Assembly: GCA_022360075.1 (NCBI GenBank)
Contig: JAKSDN010000207.1
Coordinates: 1 to 6,438 of the forward strand
Source: Kiloniellales bacterium
GTDB taxonomy: Bacteria; Pseudomonadota; Alphaproteobacteria; Kiloniellales; JAKSDN01
DNA length: 6,438 nucleotides
Direction: 5' to 3'
A program made the translations under genes and the position numbers. The notes beneath the pieces were generated by a model, which saw nothing but the letters and a program-made list of their open reading frames with translations, ran no database searches and was not told the origin of the DNA. This document shows positions 1 to 5,483 of this stretch, one piece after another; position 1 is the first letter of the stretch, and each line of letters starts with the position of its first letter.

Positions 1-597
1 CAGGCGCTGGCCCGCATGCACATCGCCGGCGCCAGCTTCGCCATGACCCGGCCCAACGCGCTGTCGCTCGCCGGCTGGCGCCCGCTGTTCGACTCCTGTG
101 CCGCGCGCGCCCAGGAGGTACAGCCGGGCCTGAGCGAGGAGCTGGAGAACGAGCTGCGTTTCCTAGAAGCGGAGTGGCCCGAGGGGCTGCCGGCCGGCGT
201 GATCCACGCCGATCTCTTCCCCGACAATGTCTTCTTCCTGGGCGAGCGGCTGTCCGGGATCATCGACTTCTATTTCGCCTGCAGCGACCTCTTCGCCTAC
301 GACCTGGCGATCTGCCTCAACGCCTGGTGCTTCGAGCGCGATCTTTCCTTCAACATCACCAAGGCGCGCGGCCTGCTGCGCAGCTATCGCAACGAGCGCG
401 CCTTTTCCAAGGAGGAACTGGAGGCGCTGCCCCTGCTCGCCCGCGGCTCGGCGCTGCGCTTTCTGCTCACCCGGCTCTACGACTGGCTCAACCATCCGCC
501 AGGCGCCTTCGTCAAGCCGAAGGATCCGCTGGAGTATCTCAACAAGCTGCGCTTCCACCGCGAGGTCCGCGGTCCGGGCGCCTACGGACTGGATTGA
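1..597 (+). CDS. thrB: Homoserine kinase, APH-fold type (5' end missing)
   Basis: Phosphorylates the side-chain hydroxyl of L-homoserine with ATP, giving O-phosphohomoserine for threonine synthesis in the cytoplasm. The reading frame is open from base 1, so the start lies upstream; 198 residues are visible of a family that is usually about 320. The kinase catalytic loop is intact at visible residues 69-76 (HADLFPDN: catalytic Asp71, metal-binding Asn76), followed by the metal-binding aspartate in GIIDFYF (Asp89). The stretch after it ([12 protein letters not shown], about 101-112) and the C-terminal [20 protein letters not shown] are typical of the aminoglycoside-phosphotransferase-like ThrB rather than the GHMP-kinase ThrB of E. 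coli. The ATP-binding N-lobe is outside the window. rnhA begins 4 nt after the stop, so the two are probably co-transcribed. An unrelated APH-family kinase is the main alternative, but sequence style and the rnhA neighbour favour ThrB. Confidence 0.92.
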   Translation, partial: QALARMHIAGASFAMTRPNALSLAGWRPLFDSCAARAQEVQPGLSEELENELRFLEAEWPEGLPAGVIHADLFPDNVFFLGERLSGIIDFYFACSDLFAYDLAICLNAWCFERDLSFNITKARGLLRSYRNERAFSKEELEALPLLARGSALRFLLTRLYDWLNHPPGAFVKPKDPLEYLNKLRFHREVRGPGAYGLD

Positions 598-601
598 ACG
601 G

Positions 602-1042
602 ATGGCCGACGATTGGGTCGAGATCTTTACTGATGGCGCCTGCTCGGGGAACCCCGGCCCAGGCGGCTGGGGCGCGATCCTGCGCTACAAGGCGACGGAG
701 AAGGAGCTATCAGGCGGCGAGCGACGAACGACCAATAACCGCATGGAGATGATGGCCGCCATCGCCGCCCTGGAGGCCTTGAAACGCCCCTCGAAGGTGC
801 GCATCACGACCGACAGCACCTACTTGAGGGACGGCATCACCAAGTGGATCAAGGCCTGGAAGAAACGCGGCTGGAAGACCGCCAGCAAGCAGCCGGTCAA
901 GAACGTCGACCTCTGGCAACGCCTGGAGGCGGCGGTCGAGGGTCATCACGTCCGGTGGCATTGGGTCAAGGGCCATGCGGGGCATCCGGAGAACGAGCGG
1001 GCCGACGCGCTGGCGCGCTCGGAGATCGGGCGCCGCGATTGA
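602..1042 (+). CDS. rnhA: Ribonuclease HI
   Basis: Cytoplasmic endonuclease that cuts the RNA strand of RNA:DNA hybrids, removing primers and R-loops. The product is 146 residues, the normal length for bacterial RNase HI. All catalytic residues are present: Asp11 (in [17 protein letters not shown]), Glu49 (in NNRMEMMA), Asp71 (in TTDSTYL), His125 (in [15 protein letters not shown]) and Asp135, each one position after its E. coli counterpart. The basic protrusion that grips the hybrid is visible at about residues 81-100 ([18 protein letters not shown]). The ATG is 4 nt after the thrB stop and has only a weak ribosome binding site, suggesting translational coupling. An in-frame ATG upstream at 227 lies inside thrB and is not used. 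Nothing is missing or unusual. Confidence 0.97.
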   Translation: MADDWVEIFTDGACSGNPGPGGWGAILRYKATEKELSGGERRTTNNRMEMMAAIAALEALKRPSKVRITTDSTYLRDGITKWIKAWKKRGWKTASKQPVKNVDLWQRLEAAVEGHHVRWHWVKGHAGHPENERADALARSEIGRRD

Positions 1043-1055
1043 GCCGTGCAGAGGT

Positions 1056-1073
1056 CGGCGCTAGTCTGCGCCG
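1056..1073 (+). other. Small hairpin between rnhA and the DUF2817 gene
   Basis: CGGCGC (1056-1061) and GCGCCG (1068-1073) can form a 6-bp stem with a 6-nt loop. It lies in the 38-nt gap between rnhA and the next ATG. There is no T-tract, so it is not a standard terminator. It could modulate translation of the downstream gene or be chance in GC-rich DNA. Confidence 0.3.
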
Positions 1074-1080
1074 TGGAGCG

Positions 1081-2169
1081 ATGCCGGGCGAGGAGCGCTA
1101 CTTCTCCGACGACTACCGGGCCGCGCGCGGCAAGTTCCTGGCCGCCTGCGAGGCGGCCGGCGTCGTGCCCCGCGCCCATCGTCATCCGCAAAAAGGGCCG
1201 CAGGGCGAGCCTCTGTTCCTCGAAGAGGTCTGGATCGGGCCGGGCGAGGCCGAGCGCGTGCTCGTGGTCTGCTCGGCGACCCACGGGGTCGAGGGCTTCG
1301 TCGGCTCGGCGGCGCAGACCGCCTGGCTTTGCCAGGGCCGCGGCAAGAGCCTGCCGGCCGGCGTCGCCGTGCTGCTGGTGCACGCGCTCAACCCGCACGG
1401 CTTCGCCTGGCTGCGCCGCGTGAACGAGGCCAACGTCGATCTCAACCGCAACTTTATCGACCACAACGGAGCGTCGCCCGAGAACCCCGGCTACGACACC
1501 CTCGCCAAGGCGGTCTGCCCGCCCGCCATCGACGAGGCTAGCATGGCGGCGGCCAAAGCGGAGATCGAGGCCTATCGCGACGCGCACGGCCTCACCGAGT
1601 GCATCAAGGCCCTGGTCGGCGGCCAGTATCGCCACGCCGACGGGGTCTATTTCGGCGGCGAGTCGGCCGCTTGGTCGAACCGCACCTTCCGGGCGCTGCT
1701 CGCCCGGCATGTTTCCCAAGCTCGGGCGGTCGCCTACGTTGACATTCACTCGGGCCTCGGCCCCTATGGCCATGGCGCGGCGCTCGCGGGCCATCGCTAC
1801 GAGAGCCCGGGCGAGCGGCGGCTGCGCGACTGGTTCGGCCCGGCGGTCTCCGCGCCGGGCGACGGCAATCCGCTCTCGCTCGAGACCACGGGCGATACCA
1901 GCGAAGCCATCTTCGAGGCTGTCCCCGAAGCCGAGACGACCGCCGTGTGCCTGGAGTTCGGCACCCGCGACGAGTGGGCCGTGTTCGACGCCGTAAGGCG
2001 CGACAATTGGCTGCACCTGCACGGCGACCTCGCCTCGGCCAACGGCCGCGCGATCAAGGCCGAGATCAGGGACGCCTTCTATCCCGACGAGCGCGACTGG
2101 AAGCAGCAGGTCCTGGCCCGCGCCGAGCAGGTGCTCGATCAGGCCTTGGCCGGGCTGAGCGGGAGCTGA
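1081..2169 (+). CDS. DUF2817 / M14-like zinc carboxypeptidase-type protein
   Basis: Predicted metallopeptidase of 362 residues, the usual size for DUF2817 proteins, which are related to M14 zinc carboxypeptidases. The M14 pattern is visible in order: zinc ligands His68 and Glu71 (ATHGVEGFVGSA), an Asn-Arg substrate-binding motif at 120-125 (DLNRNF), the third ligand His223 (YVDIHSGLGPYGHG), and a likely catalytic glutamate Glu292 (CLEFGT). No signal peptide or membrane segment is seen, so it is probably cytoplasmic; the natural substrate is unknown. The ATG at 1081 is chosen because the FSDDYRAARGKFLAAC region fits the family N-terminus. Its GGAG is only 2 nt away, which is too close. An alternative is the TTG at 1039, which overlaps the rnhA stop (TTGA) and would add 14 residues. 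The gene lies 38 nt after rnhA and may be read from the same promoter. Confidence 0.86.
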   Translation: MPGEERYFSDDYRAARGKFLAACEAAGVVPRAHRHPQKGPQGEPLFLEEVWIGPGEAERVLVVCSATHGVEGFVGSAAQTAWLCQGRGKSLPAGVAVLLVHALNPHGFAWLRRVNEANVDLNRNFIDHNGASPENPGYDTLAKAVCPPAIDEASMAAAKAEIEAYRDAHGLTECIKALVGGQYRHADGVYFGGESAAWSNRTFRALLARHVSQARAVAYVDIHSGLGPYGHGAALAGHRYESPGERRLRDWFGPAVSAPGDGNPLSLETTGDTSEAIFEAVPEAETTAVCLEFGTRDEWAVFDAVRRDNWLHLHGDLASANGRAIKAEIRDAFYPDERDWKQQVLARAEQVLDQALAGLSGS

Positions 2170-2185
2170 GGCCGGAACGCGGCGC

Positions 2186-2214
2186 GGCGGCTCCCGGGAG
2201 AGCCGTCTATCTTT
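2186..2214 (+). terminator. Probable intrinsic terminator after the DUF2817 gene
   Basis: An 8-bp GC-rich stem (2186-2193 with 2200-2207, one G-T wobble, core CGGCTC/GAGCCG) encloses a 6-nt loop and is followed by the T-rich TATCTTT. It begins 16 nt after the stop at 2169. The T-tract is interrupted, so termination may be incomplete. It would end the thrB-rnhA-DUF2817 transcript. Confidence 0.5.
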
Positions 2215-2220
2215 GCGATC

Positions 2221-2238
2221 CGAATGCAGTAGCATTCG
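2221..2238. other. Short perfect hairpin in the convergent intergenic region
   Basis: CGAATGC (2221-2227) and GCATTCG (2232-2238) are perfect inverted repeats separated by AGTA, giving a 7-bp stem and tetraloop. It follows the probable terminator by a few bases and has no T-tract on either strand. It may be a secondary terminator or a remnant of a repeat. Confidence 0.35.
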
Positions 2239-2273
2239 AAATCGAGACTTACTTTCCGGACTCGACGACGCCC

Positions 2274-2370
2274 CCCAACTGTCATTGCCGGGCTTGACCC
2301 GGCAATCCATCGAGGTCCGAGACCGGGACTTCGATGGACCCTCGGGTCAAGCCCGAGGGTGACAATTGGG
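2274..2370. repeat. Cloverleaf-forming palindromic intergenic repeat (REP/MITE-like)
   Basis: The element is bounded by near-perfect terminal inverted repeats (CCCAACTGTCA at 2274-2284; its partner TGACAATTGGG at 2360-2370, one difference). Inside are three hairpins. The left one has a 9-bp stem (ATTGCCGGG 2284-2292 with CCCGGCAAT 2298-2306). The central one pairs TCCATCGAGGTCC (2306-2318) with GGACTTCGATGGA (2326-2338), with one G-T wobble. The right one has a 9-bp stem (ACCCTCGGG 2338-2346 with CCCGAGGGT 2352-2360). The left and right loops are the complementary pentamers CTTGA and TCAAG. There is no coding capacity. This style of GTCATTGCCGGG...CCATCG repeat is common between genes in alphaproteobacteria. 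It sits between convergent genes, where it could help stop or protect transcripts. Copy number in the genome cannot be seen from this window. Confidence 0.75.
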
Positions 2371-2400
2371 ATGAGCTTTTTGCACTACTCTTTCGGAATT

Positions 2401-2439
2401 GGAGTTCTTTCGAAATTTGGCTGGCCTTGAAAGGACTCC
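2401..2439. terminator. Imperfect inverted repeat, possible terminator of the peroxiredoxin gene
   Basis: GGAGTTCTTTC (2401-2411) and GAAAGGACTCC (2429-2439) pair over 11 positions around a 17-nt loop, starting 10 nt beyond the peroxiredoxin stop on the - strand. Read on the + strand the single imperfection is a G-U wobble; read in the - strand transcript it is a C-A mismatch. There is no clear T-tract, so its role as a terminator is uncertain. Confidence 0.35.
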
Positions 2440-2449
2440 GTGTCGCGCC

Positions 2450-2935
2450 CTACAGCGCCTCGAGCGTCTTCTCGGCGCTGGAGACGTCGAGCCCGCCCGG
2501 GTTCTCTTCGACCGCCAGGTGCTTGACCGTGCCGTCCTCGACGACCATGGCAAAACGGGTCGCGCGCACGCCCATGCCAAGACCGCTCAGGTCGAGCTCC
2601 AGGCCGGCGGCCTTGGTGAACTCGCCGCTGCCGTCTGCCAGCATCAGCACCTTGTCGCCGACGCCCTGGTCCTTGCCCCAGGCGCCCATCACGAAGGCGT
2701 CGTTGACCGAGAGGCAGGCGATGGTATCGACGCCCTTGGCTTTGAGCGCATCGGCCTGCTGCAAAAAGCCGGGCACGTGCTTGACCGAGCAGGTCGGCGT
2801 GAAGGCGCCGGGCAGACCGAAGACAACCACTTTCTTGCCGCCGAACAACTCGTCGCTCGAGATGTCTGCCGGGCCGTCGGCGGTCATGTGCTTGAGCGCA
2901 ACGCCGGGTACCTTGTCTCCTACTTGAATCGTCAT
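2450..2935 (-). CDS. Prx5-family peroxiredoxin (probably glutaredoxin/GSH-dependent)
   Basis: Thiol peroxidase that reduces hydrogen peroxide and organic hydroperoxides in the cytoplasm. The 161-residue product is the typical length of bacterial and plant type II/Prx5 enzymes. The active site PGAFTPTCS has peroxidatic Cys49, with Pro42 and Thr46 in place, and Arg124 (GVRATRF) supplies the conserved arginine. A second cysteine, Cys74 (TIACLSVNDAFV), matches the position found in plant PrxII. The C-terminal resolving cysteine of human PRDX5 is absent (the region reads DVSSAEKTL), which suggests recycling by glutathione/glutaredoxin rather than an intramolecular disulfide to that site. The start at 2935 (MTIQVGDKVP) is chosen because it has GGGAGGGG upstream and gives the family N-terminus. 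Extending to 3010 would add 25 low-complexity Gly/Ser/Pro/Ala residues with no family support. It is convergent with the DUF2817 gene and may have its own promoter. Confidence 0.95.
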   Translation of the reverse strand: MTIQVGDKVPGVALKHMTADGPADISSDELFGGKKVVVFGLPGAFTPTCSVKHVPGFLQQADALKAKGVDTIACLSVNDAFVMGAWGKDQGVGDKVLMLADGSGEFTKAAGLELDLSGLGMGVRATRFAMVVEDGTVKHLAVEENPGGLDVSSAEKTLEAL

Positions 2936-3001
2936 GTCCTTGGTTCCCCTCCCACTGGGCGCCGCGCCCGATCCGTGATTCGGACCGGCCGCGGAAAGTG
3001 A

Positions 3002-3007
3002 ATTAGA
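3002..3007 (-). promoter_or_regulatory. Possible -10 box of the peroxiredoxin gene
   Basis: On the - strand TCTAAT matches five of six bases of the TATAAT consensus and lies about 67 nt before the peroxiredoxin ATG, in a small AT-rich patch (2999-3020). No good -35 box is found at the right distance, so this is only suggestive. If read-through from DUF1028 occurs, this promoter may not be the only one. Confidence 0.28.
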
Positions 3008-3010
3008 CAT

Positions 3011-3025
3011 ACTCTAAATAGGCTG
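3011..3025 (-). repeat. Copy 1 of a 15-bp inverted element flanking DUF1028
   Basis: On the - strand this reads CAGCCTATTTAGAGT. It matches 3739-3753 on the + strand (CAGCCTATTTATAGT) at 14 of 15 positions. It lies 75 nt before the peroxiredoxin start and points toward that gene. The companion copy points toward the binding protein gene. A shared regulator site, a paired promoter remnant or chance are all possible. Confidence 0.4.
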
Positions 3026-3047
3026 GCGCGACGGGCGAATCCAGCCT
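3020..3047 (-). terminator. Hairpin after DUF1028, possible weak terminator
   Basis: AGGCTGG (3020-3026) and CCAGCCT (3041-3047) form a perfect 7-bp stem with a 14-nt loop, 22 nt beyond the DUF1028 stop. In the - strand transcript it is followed by ATTTAGAGTATG, which is AT-rich but not a true T-tract. One arm overlaps the 15-bp element at 3011-3025. Confidence 0.35.
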
Positions 3048-3069
3048 GCGGTCTAGGGCCTGTTGACCT

Positions 3070-3729
3070 TCAATAGCGATGGGGATGGTCGTGGTCGGGA
3101 AGGCGTCTCAGGAAGGCGCGGTACTCGTCGTCCATCGAACGTTCGTACAGCGCCGCCAAGTCGGCGACCGGCGTGAGCGAATAGTCGACCCGTAGATCAA
3201 GCGCCGCGCCGGAGCCGTCGTCGACCCGCAGAGCGGCCGAACAGGTCCCCCGGCGGTCGCCGCCCGCCGCCTGCCCGGCCTCCAAGGCAGCGAGCAAACG
3301 CAGCCCCAGGTCTTCCGTGCCGCTGGCGTCGAACGCGATTTGCATGGCATCCAGGACTTCCGGGCCAGCCAGGATGTTACCGGCGAGAAGCAGGTTGTCG
3401 CGATGGATGTGGCCCTTGTGATCGCCGTTCCCCGTGCCGGTCCAGCAGGCGCTGCGACCTCGCGCATCGATGATCCCCGCCTGGCGAAAGTCGCGCCCCC
3501 GATCGCGATCCAACACGGTACGCAGGACGTCTTCGGCAGCGCGGCCGCGCCGCAGCAGCGGCATCCCGTCCGAAGCGAACAGCCGGTTCGTGGAGTGGCC
3601 TTGCGTGATCATGGCACCCACGCCGTAGGCGCAGTGCGGCACCTGTGCGCCGACGGCGAGGCTGCCGGTCGCGGTTGCCACGCCCAGGGCCCCAGTCCGA
3701 TCCTCCCTCGCGACGATGCTCAACGTCAC
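3070..3729 (-). CDS. DUF1028 family protein (putative Ntn-hydrolase-like fold)
   Basis: A 219-residue protein of the DUF1028 family; the reaction is not established, and an Ntn-hydrolase-like fold is family knowledge recalled rather than read here. Family hallmarks visible are the N-terminal MTLSIVARE, GALGVATATGSLAVGAQVP (13-31), GVGAMITQG (36-44), the LLLAGNILAG stretch (113-122), AALEAGQAAGGDRRGTCSAAL (147-167) and the DLRVDYSLTPVADL region (178-191). The C-terminus ends in a His/Asp-rich PDHDHPHRY. There is no signal peptide. The start codon is GTG at 3727-3729, with no clear Shine-Dalgarno sequence and a predicted 5' leader of only about 9 nt, so translation may be nearly leaderless. It is divergent from the peptide-type ABC importer and 134 nt upstream of the peroxiredoxin gene on the same strand. 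DUF1028 genes are often seen near peptide transporters, which makes a role in handling imported amides or peptides conceivable but unproven. Confidence 0.9.
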   Translation of the reverse strand: MTLSIVAREDRTGALGVATATGSLAVGAQVPHCAYGVGAMITQGHSTNRLFASDGMPLLRRGRAAEDVLRTVLDRDRGRDFRQAGIIDARGRSACWTGTGNGDHKGHIHRDNLLLAGNILAGPEVLDAMQIAFDASGTEDLGLRLLAALEAGQAAGGDRRGTCSAALRVDDGSGAALDLRVDYSLTPVADLAALYERSMDDEYRAFLRRLPDHDHPHRY

Positions 3730-3738
3730 CGTTCGTTT

Positions 3739-3753
3739 CAGCCTATTTATAGT
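3739..3753 (+). repeat. Copy 2 of the 15-bp inverted element flanking DUF1028
   Basis: CAGCCTATTTATAGT on the + strand matches the - strand sequence at 3011-3025 at 14 of 15 positions. This copy contains the predicted -10 box of DUF1028 (TATAAA on the - strand) and lies 93 nt before the binding protein ATG. Confidence 0.4.
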
Positions 3754-3773
3754 GATAAATTATTGCGTGTAAG
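3746..3773 (-). promoter_or_regulatory. Predicted promoter of the DUF1028 gene
   Basis: On the - strand CTTACA (3768-3773) and TATAAA (3746-3751) are separated by 16 nt, matching 4 of 6 and 5 of 6 bases of the sigma-70 boxes. Transcription would start near 3738-3740, about 9 nt from the GTG start, which agrees with the missing ribosome binding site. Confidence 0.4.
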
Positions 3774-3782
3774 GTAATTATC
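3754..3782. promoter_or_regulatory. Operator-like inverted repeat in the divergent promoter region
   Basis: GATAAATTA (3754-3762) and TAATTATC (3775-3782) are inverted repeats that differ by one extra A, with a 12-nt spacer. The site overlaps both the DUF1028 promoter and the -35 region of the predicted binding-protein promoter, so a bound regulator could control both directions. No regulator gene is present in the window. Confidence 0.35.
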
Positions 3783-3791
3783 ATGTTAAAT
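3763..3791 (+). promoter_or_regulatory. Predicted promoter of the ABC importer operon
   Basis: TTGCGT (3763-3768) and TTAAAT (3786-3791) are 17 nt apart, matching 3 of 6 and 4 of 6 bases of the sigma-70 boxes, in the most AT-rich stretch of the window. The leader to the ATG at 3847 would be about 50 nt. Box matches are modest. Confidence 0.33.
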
Positions 3792-3846
3792 TTGCCTTGT
3801 AAACGATGCTGATCGGGACCCCATGGTCCAAACAGGGAGACACACC

Positions 3847-5412
3847 ATGAAAAGGCTACTTTGCGCGGCGGCCTTTGCAGTCGCCACGACCGCCGCCCTA
3901 GGGGCTACCGCGGCGATCGCGCAGACGCCGCCGAACGTGCTGGTCGTCGGACAGATCGCCGAGCCGAAATCGCTGGACCCGCATGCGGTGACCGCGGTCA
4001 ACGATTTCCGGATCCTGATGAACCTCTATGACGGGTTGGTTCGCTACAAGGACGGCACCCTGGAGGTCGAGCCGGCGCTCGCGGAGTCCTGGACCATTAG
4101 CGAGGACGGGCTCACCTACACCTTCGAGCTGCGCAACGGCGTGTCATTCCACGACGGCTCGGCGCTCGATGCCGACGCGGTCAAGTTCAACTTCGACCGC
4201 ATGCTGGACGAGACCCACCCCTATCACGACACCGGGCCCTTCCCGCTGTCGTTCTTCTTCAGCGCCGTGGACAGCGTGACGGCGCTCGATGGCGATACGG
4301 TGCAGTTCATTCTCAAAGAGCCCTACGCGCCGTTCCTGTCGAACCTCGCCTATCCTACCGGCCTGATCGTCTCGCCCAGCGCGGTCGAGCGGCACGGCAA
4401 GGACTTCGGCCGCAATCCCTCGGGCACGGGCGCCTTCAAGTTCGCCGAGTGGGAAAGCAACGCCAAGGTCGTGGCGGTGCGCAACGAGGACTACTGGGGC
4501 GGCGCGCCGAGCCTGGAAGCGCTGGTTTTCCGGCCGATCACCGACGGCAACACCCGCGTCGCCGAGATGCTGGCCGGCGGCATCGACATGATGGTCGAGG
4601 TGCCGCCTGACTCGCTCGGCACCTTTGCCGGCGACGCCGCCTACCAGGTCCACGAGCAAGCCGGACCGCACGTCTGGTTCCTGATCCTCAACGTCAAGGA
4701 GGGACCCTTCGCGGACAAGCGGGTGCGCCAGGCGGTCAACTACGCGATCGACAAGAAGTCGCTGGTGGAGAACGTGCTGCAAGGCACCGCCCAGGTCGCG
4801 GCAGGGCCCACGCCGCCGGCCTTCTCCTGGGCCTACAACGACTCGCTGCAGCCCTATCCGCACGATCCGGACAAGGCGCGCAGCCTGATCAAGGAGGCCG
4901 GCTTCGAAGGGGCCGAGCTGACCTTCTACGTGACCGAAGGCGGCTCGGGCATGCTCGATCCCGTGCCGATGGGCGCGGCGATCCAGGCAGACCTCGCCAA
5001 GGTTGGCTTCGACGTCAAGATCGAGACCTACGAGTGGAACACATTCCTCGGAAAGGTGAACCCCGGGCTCGAGGGCAAGGCCGACATGGCGGAGATGGCC
5101 TGGATGACGAACGATCCGGACACCCTGCCCTTCCTCGCGCTGCGCAGCGGCGCCTGGCCGGACAAGGGCGGCTTCAACTCCGGCTACTACGCCAACCCCA
5201 AGGTCGACGAGCTCTTGGAGGCGGCGCGCCGCAGCACCGACCAAGCCGAGCGCGCCCGGCTCTACAAGGAGATGCAGGCGGTCGTGCAGGAGGATGCACC
5301 CTGGGCTTTCATCGCCAACTGGAAGCAGAACGCGGTGACCGGCGCGAACGTCGGCAACTTCAACCTACAGCCCTCGTTCTTCCTGCTGTTGCATAACGTC
5401 ACGAAAGGTTAA
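3847..5412 (+). CDS. ABC importer periplasmic binding protein, family 5 (oligopeptide/dipeptide type)
   Basis: Captures a ligand in the periplasm and delivers it to the membrane permeases. The protein has 521 residues, a normal length for the SBP_bac_5 family (OppA, DppA, GsiB, NikA). A Sec signal peptide is clear: MKRLL, a hydrophobic Ala-rich core, and a likely cut after residue 25 (AIA|QT). Family landmarks are LDPHAV (43-48), LYDGLVRY (60-67), the block PALAESWTISEDGLTYTFEL (76-95) followed by FHDGS, NPSGTGAFKF (190-199), YWGGAPSLE (216-224), KRVRQAVNYAIDKKSLVENV (291-310) and YPHDPDKARSLIKEAGF (337-353). The start at 3847 is preferred because AGGGAG lies 7 nt upstream and the signal peptide begins there; the in-frame ATG at 3823 would put eight polar residues before it. 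The ligand cannot be read from sequence: peptides, glutathione-like compounds and opines are all possible. It is the first gene of an operon with the permease at 5484. Confidence 0.95.
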   Translation: MKRLLCAAAFAVATTAALGATAAIAQTPPNVLVVGQIAEPKSLDPHAVTAVNDFRILMNLYDGLVRYKDGTLEVEPALAESWTISEDGLTYTFELRNGVSFHDGSALDADAVKFNFDRMLDETHPYHDTGPFPLSFFFSAVDSVTALDGDTVQFILKEPYAPFLSNLAYPTGLIVSPSAVERHGKDFGRNPSGTGAFKFAEWESNAKVVAVRNEDYWGGAPSLEALVFRPITDGNTRVAEMLAGGIDMMVEVPPDSLGTFAGDAAYQVHEQAGPHVWFLILNVKEGPFADKRVRQAVNYAIDKKSLVENVLQGTAQVAAGPTPPAFSWAYNDSLQPYPHDPDKARSLIKEAGFEGAELTFYVTEGGSGMLDPVPMGAAIQADLAKVGFDVKIETYEWNTFLGKVNPGLEGKADMAEMAWMTNDPDTLPFLALRSGAWPDKGGFNSGYYANPKVDELLEAARRSTDQAERARLYKEMQAVVQEDAPWAFIANWKQNAVTGANVGNFNLQPSFFLLLHNVTKG

Positions 5413-5432
5413 GGGTGGTTTGACCTGAACGC

Positions 5433-5458
5433 GGAGCGGCCCCGGCCGGGGCCGCTCC
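5433..5458. other. Perfect 26-bp GC palindrome between binding protein and permease
   Basis: Every base from GGAGCGGCCCCGG to its mirror pairs, giving 13-bp arms with no spacer; as RNA this is an 11-bp stem with a GGCC loop. It starts 20 nt after the binding-protein stop and ends 25 nt before the permease ATG. There is no T-tract. In importer operons such as malE-malF, a hairpin at this place stabilises the upstream mRNA and lowers permease output, and the same role is likely here. Confidence 0.7.
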
Positions 5459-5483
5459 CGGAGCTTCGTCGCAGAGCGTCAAC

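Noticed and set aside
946..2310. A 454-residue open frame on the - strand across the DUF2817 gene
   Set aside because: Its product is Arg/Ala/Gly/Val-rich with no family motif, and it mirrors the GC-rich codon pattern of the opposite strand gene, which has intact catalytic residues.
2280..2364. CRISPR repeat or tRNA gene suggested by the cloverleaf-like fold
   Set aside because: There is one unit with no regular spacers, and no T-loop, anticodon arm of proper size or acceptor CCA; the fold is made of two related inverted arms as in REP/MITE-like repeats.
2936..3010. N-terminal extension of the peroxiredoxin to an upstream ATG at 3010
   Set aside because: The 25 extra residues are low-complexity and outside the family length; the internal ATG at 2935 has a good GA-rich ribosome site and the family N-terminus.
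3823..3846. Earlier ATG for the binding protein at 3823
   Set aside because: It would add MVQTGRHT before the signal peptide, and the strong AGGGAG site lies within this stretch, pointing to the ATG at 3847.
3847..3870. Lipoprotein signal based on Cys6 of the binding protein
   Set aside because: The cysteine is only five residues from the start, before the hydrophobic core, and is not preceded by a proper lipobox; the AIA|QT site fits a soluble periplasmic protein.
4144..5244. A 366-residue open frame on the - strand inside the binding-protein gene
   Set aside because: The overlapping + strand gene is a clear family 5 binding protein with signal peptide; the antisense frame shows no recognisable domain and is a shadow of high GC at third positions.
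5433..5483. Full intrinsic terminator at the palindrome before the permease
   Set aside because: No T-tract follows on the + strand, and the permease needs read-through from the binding-protein promoter; a stabilising hairpin is more consistent.
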